Positions 57,490 through 61,681 of a stretch of DNA of 61,681 nucleotides are shown piece after piece. The translations under genes and the position numbers were made by a program. Source of the stretch: Clostridia bacterium (GTDB lineage: Bacteria; Bacillota; Clostridia; Christensenellales; Aristaeellaceae). The stretch is taken from NCBI GenBank assembly GCA_017470945.1, contig JAFUXH010000061.1:1-61681 (forward strand), in the 5' to 3' direction. Positions within the stretch are counted from its first letter, which is position 1; every line of letters starts with the position of its first letter. Below the pieces are notes generated by a model. The model did not search any database and was not told the origin of the DNA. It saw nothing but the letters and a program-made list of their open reading frames with translations.

Positions 57490-57762
57490 GAAGGCGGCCG
57501 CGGCGTTGGCCCGGGAATCGCTGATGCGGATCTGCCATTTGGACGCCACGCGGCGGATTGCTATTTCCGGGACCTGTGGCTGGTGGCGTTTGGCTTCGGT
57601 ACCCTGATCGTGACGGGCGACTGCCCCTATACCGACGAGGAGAGATTCCCCGTGGGAACGGAAATCAGCCTGGCTGTATGCAAGGCGCACAAGAAGGCGC
57701 CCGGCCTGCCGGAGGACCGCTGCGACCGGGACGCGATTTTACGAGAGCTGGTGAGGAAATGA
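57490..57762 (+). pseudogene. Probable 5'-decayed small protein gene coupled to GNAT gene
   Basis: An open frame without ATG runs from just after the MBL stop and ends GDCPYTDEERFPVGTEISL...CDRDAILRELVRK followed by TGA, which overlaps the GNAT ATG (ATGA). Its C-terminal part reads like real protein (HAADCYFRDLWLVAFGFGTLIV). Either a gene with a non-ATG start, such as GTG in LWLVAFG, or one that lost its 5' end. No family recognised. Confidence 0.4.
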
Positions 57763-58280
57763 TGGCATCGAATCGGGAGGCGGGCGCGCTGCGGTTAAGG
57801 CCCTATCGGGCGTCGGACGCGCCGATCATCCTGTCCTGGTGCGGTGATGAGATCGGGTTTTACCAATGGACGGCGGGGGTGCTGGGGGATTACCCCCTCA
57901 ATGAGCGGGCGTTTAGCGCCGTTGAAAGGCTGATGCCCTTTACAGCCTTCGATCATTCCGGCCCGGTGGGGTTCTTTACCCTGCGGGAGCCCGGGGGATC
58001 GGGGGAGGAATTGCGCTTTGGCTTCGTGATCGTTGATCCGGCCAGGCGCGGCCAGGGCTGCGGCCGGGCCATGCTGCGGCTGGGGCTGAATTTCGCTTTT
58101 CACGTCTATGGGGCCCGGCGGGCATCCCTGGGCGTGTTTGAAAACAACCCCGCCGCGCTGCGCTGCTATCTGGCGGCGGGCTTTTCCATCGTTCCCACCG
58201 AATCGCCGGAAACCTACCGGGCGCTGGGGGAAGCGTGGCCTTGCCTGGAATTGAGGAAGGAAAACGCGGCGGATCCGTGA
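57759..58280 (+). CDS. GNAT family N-acetyltransferase
   Basis: 173 aa of the RimJ/RimL-like type: LRLRPYRASDAPIILSWCGDEIGFYQWTAG, VGFFTLREPGG, FGFVIVDPARRGQGCGRAMLRLGLNFAF (acetyl-CoA loop RxGQGxG), ASLGVFENNPAALRCYLAAGF. Starts at ATG 57759 or 57762. Acceptor unknown. Confidence 0.87.
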   Translation: MMASNREAGALRLRPYRASDAPIILSWCGDEIGFYQWTAGVLGDYPLNERAFSAVERLMPFTAFDHSGPVGFFTLREPGGSGEELRFGFVIVDPARRGQGCGRAMLRLGLNFAFHVYGARRASLGVFENNPAALRCYLAAGFSIVPTESPETYRALGEAWPCLELRKENAADP

Positions 58281-58419
58281 GGAACGCTGAAAATATCGGA
58301 AATTGTAACAAAAAATGGTATACGGAATGCCATCTTTATGATATAATAAAATGAATCCTCAGCAATGGAAGCAGGGACCGAACGGGATCCTGCCTGTGGA
58401 CCGATAAGGAGGAAAAAAG
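58281..58419 (+). promoter_or_regulatory. Leader region of the Big_2 protein gene
   Basis: An inverted repeat TGGTAT-ACGGA-ATGCCA (58316-58332) precedes a -10-like TATAAT near 58340. GGAGGAAAAA is the RBS. Confidence 0.5.
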
Positions 58420-60258
58420 ATGAAACGTAGCGCTTGGAAATGGCTGGTATTGGTGCTGCTGTGCGGGCTGCTGGCGGGGCTGACCCTGAGCGCCCAGGCC
58501 GCGGAAACCAAATTTCCCATCACGGATTCGTTCACGCCGGAGCATACGGGCCGGATCACGTATTCGGAGCCGGAGGGCAGCGACGGCTATAACGATTATT
58601 CCTTTACCCTGAATTATCCGGCCCGGATCACCCTGACGGTGACCAATACGGCGCCGGATGTGAACTATTACACGTCCTACAAACGGCCCTATCTGAGCAT
58701 TTATTCTCCTTCGAAGGGCACGCCGTCCTTCGCGACGAGCGATCATCCCAAGCCCGGCGAATCCTTCACGAAAACCTACGCGCTGGAGCAAGGCACCTGG
58801 ACGCTGCGGATCAGTTATTACTACGGCGCCAGCTATGATCTTTCCCTGACCTATGCCACGATGCCGCGGTACACCGGATCGGGCATCTACGTGGGCGTGG
58901 GCAAATCCGTCAAGGTGCCGCTGAAATATACGGACGGTGAAACCGTCACCTGGGAGGACGGCTATCATACCACCAATCTTTTCTCCGTATCCAGCGACGG
59001 CATGGTGACGGGCCTGCAAACGACGGGCAACAACAGCTATGGCCTGTACTACGTCTGCGACGGCGTTCGCACGTTGATCCCTGTGCACGTGGTGGAGATG
59101 AATACCACCGGCGGCACCCTGACGGTGGGCAAGAAGCAGACCCTGTCCTTGACGGGGGCCGGCAGCGTCGCGATCGATTGGAGCAGCAGCAACACCAGCG
59201 TGGCCACGGTGACGAAGAAGGGCGTGGTCAAGGCCATCGGCGCGGGCAAAGCCACCATCACCGCCAAGATCGACGGGAAAAAGATGGATACCGCCGTCAT
59301 CAAGGTGGCGCCTAAATTTGAAAAGACCACCGTGGTGGTGACGAAGGGGGATAAGATCACCCTGAAGCTGGTGGGCGATAACGGCATGAAGGCGTCCTGG
59401 AGCAGCGCCGATACCAGCATCGCCACCGTGAGCAAATCGGGCGTAGTGAAGGGCATTGCCTCCGGGAAAACCAAGATTTCCTGCAAGATCAACGGCGAAA
59501 CCATCACCGCCACGGTGAAGGTGGCGGCGCTGAAAAAAACCAGCGTCAGCGTGGTGCCCAAGAAAACGGTGAAGCTCACCGTTTCCAATTCCAGCGGCCA
59601 GACCCTGAAGTGGACCACCAGCAACAAGAAGATCGCCAAGGTGTCCAGCACCGGCGTGGTCACCGGCGTGGCCCTGGGCACCGCCAAGATCAGCGTGACG
59701 GTGAACGGCGGCAAAAAGCTGACCGCCACGGTGAAGGTCATTCCCGCAATCAATAAAACCTCCGCCACCCTGACGAAGGGCGATACCGTGAAGCTGACCA
59801 TCACCGGCGCGGGCTCCAACAAAGTGACGTGGAGCTCCAGCAACACCAGCATCGCCTCCGTCAGCAGCAGCGGCGTGGTCACCGGCGGCAGCAAAACCGG
59901 CACCGCCACCATCACCGCCAAGGTGGCCGGCTACTCCCTGAAATGCAAGGTGAAGGTGATGCCCAAACTGACCATCACCGTCAACCGGATCGCCGAGGAA
60001 TCCATTTACAACACCGTGTACGTCACCTTCCACAATTACACCAACAAGCGGGTGGTGTACGTGAAATTCAACATGACCCAGTATAACAACGCCGGCCAGA
60101 AGCTGCGCAGCCCCTACTCGTATTTCTACCTCAACGAAACCATCGAGCCCAACAGCGATTTCCTCGGCCACTGGTACTGGGTGAACGACGATACCAAGTC
60201 TGTCAAGATCAGCATCACCGAGGTGACCTATTCCGACGGCAGCAAGTGGCGCCCGTAA
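58420..60258 (+). CDS. Secreted protein with four bacterial Ig-like (Big_2) domains
   Basis: 612 aa. Signal peptide to ~AQAAE. Residues ~25-150: jelly-roll-like region with a run of aromatic residues. Residues ~225-510: four Big_2 repeats, each with W-[ST]-S-[SAK]-[ND]-x-[SK]-[VI]-A-x-V and a GVVxGxxxGxaxIt/s strand; the third uses KWTTSNKKIAKV. Residues ~515-612: C-terminal domain NTVYVTFHNYTNKRVVYVKFNMTQYNNAGQKL, similar to clostridial surface-protein tails. No LPXTG or membrane anchor. Probably extracellular adhesion or structural protein. Confidence 0.88.
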   Translation: MKRSAWKWLVLVLLCGLLAGLTLSAQAAETKFPITDSFTPEHTGRITYSEPEGSDGYNDYSFTLNYPARITLTVTNTAPDVNYYTSYKRPYLSIYSPSKGTPSFATSDHPKPGESFTKTYALEQGTWTLRISYYYGASYDLSLTYATMPRYTGSGIYVGVGKSVKVPLKYTDGETVTWEDGYHTTNLFSVSSDGMVTGLQTTGNNSYGLYYVCDGVRTLIPVHVVEMNTTGGTLTVGKKQTLSLTGAGSVAIDWSSSNTSVATVTKKGVVKAIGAGKATITAKIDGKKMDTAVIKVAPKFEKTTVVVTKGDKITLKLVGDNGMKASWSSADTSIATVSKSGVVKGIASGKTKISCKINGETITATVKVAALKKTSVSVVPKKTVKLTVSNSSGQTLKWTTSNKKIAKVSSTGVVTGVALGTAKISVTVNGGKKLTATVKVIPAINKTSATLTKGDTVKLTITGAGSNKVTWSSSNTSIASVSSSGVVTGGSKTGTATITAKVAGYSLKCKVKVMPKLTITVNRIAEESIYNTVYVTFHNYTNKRVVYVKFNMTQYNNAGQKLRSPYSYFYLNETIEPNSDFLGHWYWVNDDTKSVKISITEVTYSDGSKWRP

Positions 60259-60306
60259 CGGGACGAGGGGCTGCGTCAGCATCGTATTTTGATACCATAG
60301 GAACGT

Positions 60307-60342
60307 ACAGAGCGCTGGGAATCACCCGGCGCTCTGTTTTTT
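60307..60342 (+). terminator. Terminator after the Big_2 protein gene
   Basis: Stem CAGAGCGC/GCGCTCTG with a 13-nt loop, followed by TTTTTTT. Confidence 0.88.
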
Positions 60343-60448
60343 TCAAGCGGGGACTTTTGATTCCGTGATCCAGCGAACGGCCCGCATGCACGCTTTCCGC
60401 CCTTCATCATAGGATGGATCATAGCCAACCGCGATGGAGGGAAGAAAG

Positions 60449-61192
60449 ATGATCATGACGGCTGCGTGGGGGATCCTGATCCCCTTTCTGGGCACGGCCC
60501 TGGGGGCGGCGTGGGTTTTTTTCATGAAAAAGGCGATGCGTCCGGGGCTTCAGCAGGCACTGAACGGCCTGGCCGCCGGGATCATGGTGGCGGCCTCTTT
60601 TTTCAGCCTGCTGCTGCCGGCGCTGGATCAGGCGGGCATCGCGCCGACGGTGATCGGGTTCCTGGCGGGCATGCTGCTGCTGCATGGCATCGACGGCGCG
60701 CTGACGCGCATCAAGCGGCGGGATCGGCATTTGAGCAAAACGGAAAAGCTGCTGCTGGCGGTGACGCTGCACAACGTGCCGGAGGGCATGGCGGTGGGGG
60801 TGGCCTACGCCGGGTGGCTGTTCGGCCGGCAGGATGTCACGCTGACGGCGGCCTTCGCCCTGGCCCTGGGCATCGCCCTGCAAAATATCCCGGAGGGGGC
60901 CATCGTGTCAATGCCCCTGCGGGCGGAAGGCATGCCCACTGGCCGGGCGTTCTGGTGCGGGGTGCTGAGCGGCGCGGTGGAGCCGGTTGGCGCGGTGCTG
61001 ATCCTGGCTGCCGCCGGGGTGTTTGCGCCGGTGCTGCCCTGGCTGCTGGCCTTCGCCGCCGGAGCCATGTTTTCCGTGGTGGTGGAGGAATTGATCCCGG
61101 AAATGGAGGAGCAGGGGGCCAAGAACTGGGGCAGCCTGTGCTTCGCCCTGGGCTTTGTGGTAATGATGGCCCTGGATGTGGCGCTGGGGTGA
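60449..61192 (+). CDS. ZIP family metal transporter
   Basis: 247 aa with eight helices: AAGIMVAASFFSLLLPAL, VTLHNVPEGMAVGVAYAG (TM4 metal motif HNxPEG), LGIALQNIPEGAIVSMPL (TM5 motif QNIPEG), LSGAVEPVGAVLI, AAGAMFSVVVEELIPE. This is the ZupT/gufA-type group that imports Zn2+, Fe2+ or Mn2+. ATG 60449 after GGAGGGAAG. Stands alone. Confidence 0.9.
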   Translation: MIMTAAWGILIPFLGTALGAAWVFFMKKAMRPGLQQALNGLAAGIMVAASFFSLLLPALDQAGIAPTVIGFLAGMLLLHGIDGALTRIKRRDRHLSKTEKLLLAVTLHNVPEGMAVGVAYAGWLFGRQDVTLTAAFALALGIALQNIPEGAIVSMPLRAEGMPTGRAFWCGVLSGAVEPVGAVLILAAAGVFAPVLPWLLAFAAGAMFSVVVEELIPEMEEQGAKNWGSLCFALGFVVMMALDVALG

Positions 61193-61200
61193 GCGAAAAT

Positions 61201-61262
61201 GCCATGCACGGAAACGCCCCGCCCTGCTTTGGCCGGGAAGGGGAAAACACCGTGCTTTTTGA
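61201..61262. repeat. Degenerate copy of the 106-bp repeat core
   Basis: CCATGC...GCCCCGCCCTGCTTTGGCCGGGAAGGGG resembles the hairpin part of the tandem units at 61459-61681. Confidence 0.45.
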
Positions 61263-61288
61263 TATAGAATGTTAGACAACAATCATTG

Positions 61289-61409
61289 TTATCCCGCCCG
61301 AAATGGAGACGAAGGCGGAATGGCGTGGAGGAATCTGACGCGGCTGAACCAGCCGACTTTCAGATCCCTCGATTCCGCTTCGCTGGCGCTCCGCTTCACT
61401 CGGGATGAC
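61289..61409. repeat. REP/MITE-like palindromic repeat
   Basis: About 120 bp starting GTTATCCCGCCCGAAATGGAGACGA and ending GCTTCACTCGGGATGAC with GGAATC...GATTCC arms inside. This is the widespread pattern of non-coding dispersed repeats (gtcAttCCGAgcg...cGCTCGGaATgac). Confidence 0.6.
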
Positions 61410-61458
61410 GAGAGAGTTTTTTGTTCATAGTTTTCTTGGAGAGCAGGATTCAGTGAGT

Positions 61459-61681
61459 GCGGGCCATGCGTTCCCCTACACCAAAACAAAAAGCTCCCCG
61501 CCCGGCCTTGGCCGGGAAGGGGGCAAACACGATACTTACCTCAGTGAGCATGGGCAAGCGTAGCGCGGGCCATGCGTTCCCCTACACCAAAACAAAAAGC
61601 TCCCCGCCCGGCCTTGGTCGGGAAGAGGGCAAACATGATACTTACCTCAGTGAGCATGGGCAAGCAAAGCGCGGGCCATGC
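61459..61681. repeat. 106-bp tandem repeat array (at least 2.1 units)
   Basis: Units start GCGGGCCATGCGTTCCCC at 61459, 61565 and 61671 (the last cut by the window edge). Units 1 and 2 differ at five of 106 positions. Each unit holds a GC-rich hairpin CCCGGCCTTGGCCGGG. No coding potential seen. Confidence 0.85.

Noticed and set aside
61459-61681. CRISPR array
   Set aside because: The units are contiguous 106-bp tandem repeats without spacers, and no cas genes are present.

Overview
The window is about 62 kb of high-GC (roughly 55-60%) bacterial DNA whose gene content fits a gut or rumen member of the Clostridia (Christensenellales or Oscillospirales-like). The reasons are strong AGGAGG ribosome binding sites, dense short operons, LysR/PadR/HxlR/TetR/ECF regulators, Bacillus-type mcc genes, Big_2 surface proteins and FMN-binding and DUF2318 proteins. 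The lineage is inference; no rRNA or intact tRNA is present.

Layout. 1-2.7 kb: end of a secreted protein, a flavinylated membrane protein and an esterase-like lipoprotein. 2.7-22 kb: a large sulfur-scavenging locus. A LysR regulator (6162-7109) sits between a divergent NitT/TauT-type ABC transporter (minus strand, 2701-5616) and two plus-strand operons: metY, symporter, ridA, PLP lyase, mccB, mccA and an AhpD-like gene (7455-14497), then an oligopeptide-type ABC transporter with an M20 amidohydrolase (14874-21863). Four promoters carry an ATAGG-N5-CCTAT-type site at a constant 30-31 bp from the -35 box. Three of the transcripts begin with a Met/Cys-rich leader peptide followed by an intrinsic terminator, and in two of them a good competing antiterminator can be drawn. 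This looks like a LysR-activated, leader-peptide-attenuated Cys/Met starvation regulon and is the main discovery candidate. Two further mini-ORFs ending in SRNRM lie in the same two operons.

22-27 kb and 35.5-42 kb: two clusters of small membrane proteins, alpha/beta hydrolases, methyltransferases and related enzymes. They share a GTTAG-N6-CTAAC operator, which probably belongs to the 69-aa HTH protein at 41828-42037. 27-29.3, 42.3-44.5 and 52.3-54.6 kb: aldo/keto reductases, flavodoxins, a nitroreductase, an MBL protein and an HxlR regulator, linked by three nearly identical copies of one promoter element. 29.4-33.7 kb: a metal (probably copper) module with DUF2318 lipoprotein, an HMA-SafE-cupredoxin fusion and a two-component system behind three 11-bp direct repeats. 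33.8-35.3 kb: a rhodanese/cyclophilin-like fusion lipoprotein. 44.6-46.5 kb: a probable yybP-ykoY (Mn2+) riboswitch before a Met/His-rich membrane peptide and a flotillin. 46.7-58.3 kb: assorted genes including CPBP protease, TetR, ECF sigma with anti-sigma and DUF4097, PadR with flavodoxin-like genes, MBL and GNAT. 58.4-61.2 kb: a Big_2 surface protein and a ZIP transporter. The window ends in intergenic repeats, including a 106-bp tandem array.

Several decayed genes are visible: nitroreductase tail, MFS remnant, alpha/beta hydrolase tail, and a methyltransferase with an in-frame amber codon. All functions are from reading sequence and motifs; no database search was possible.
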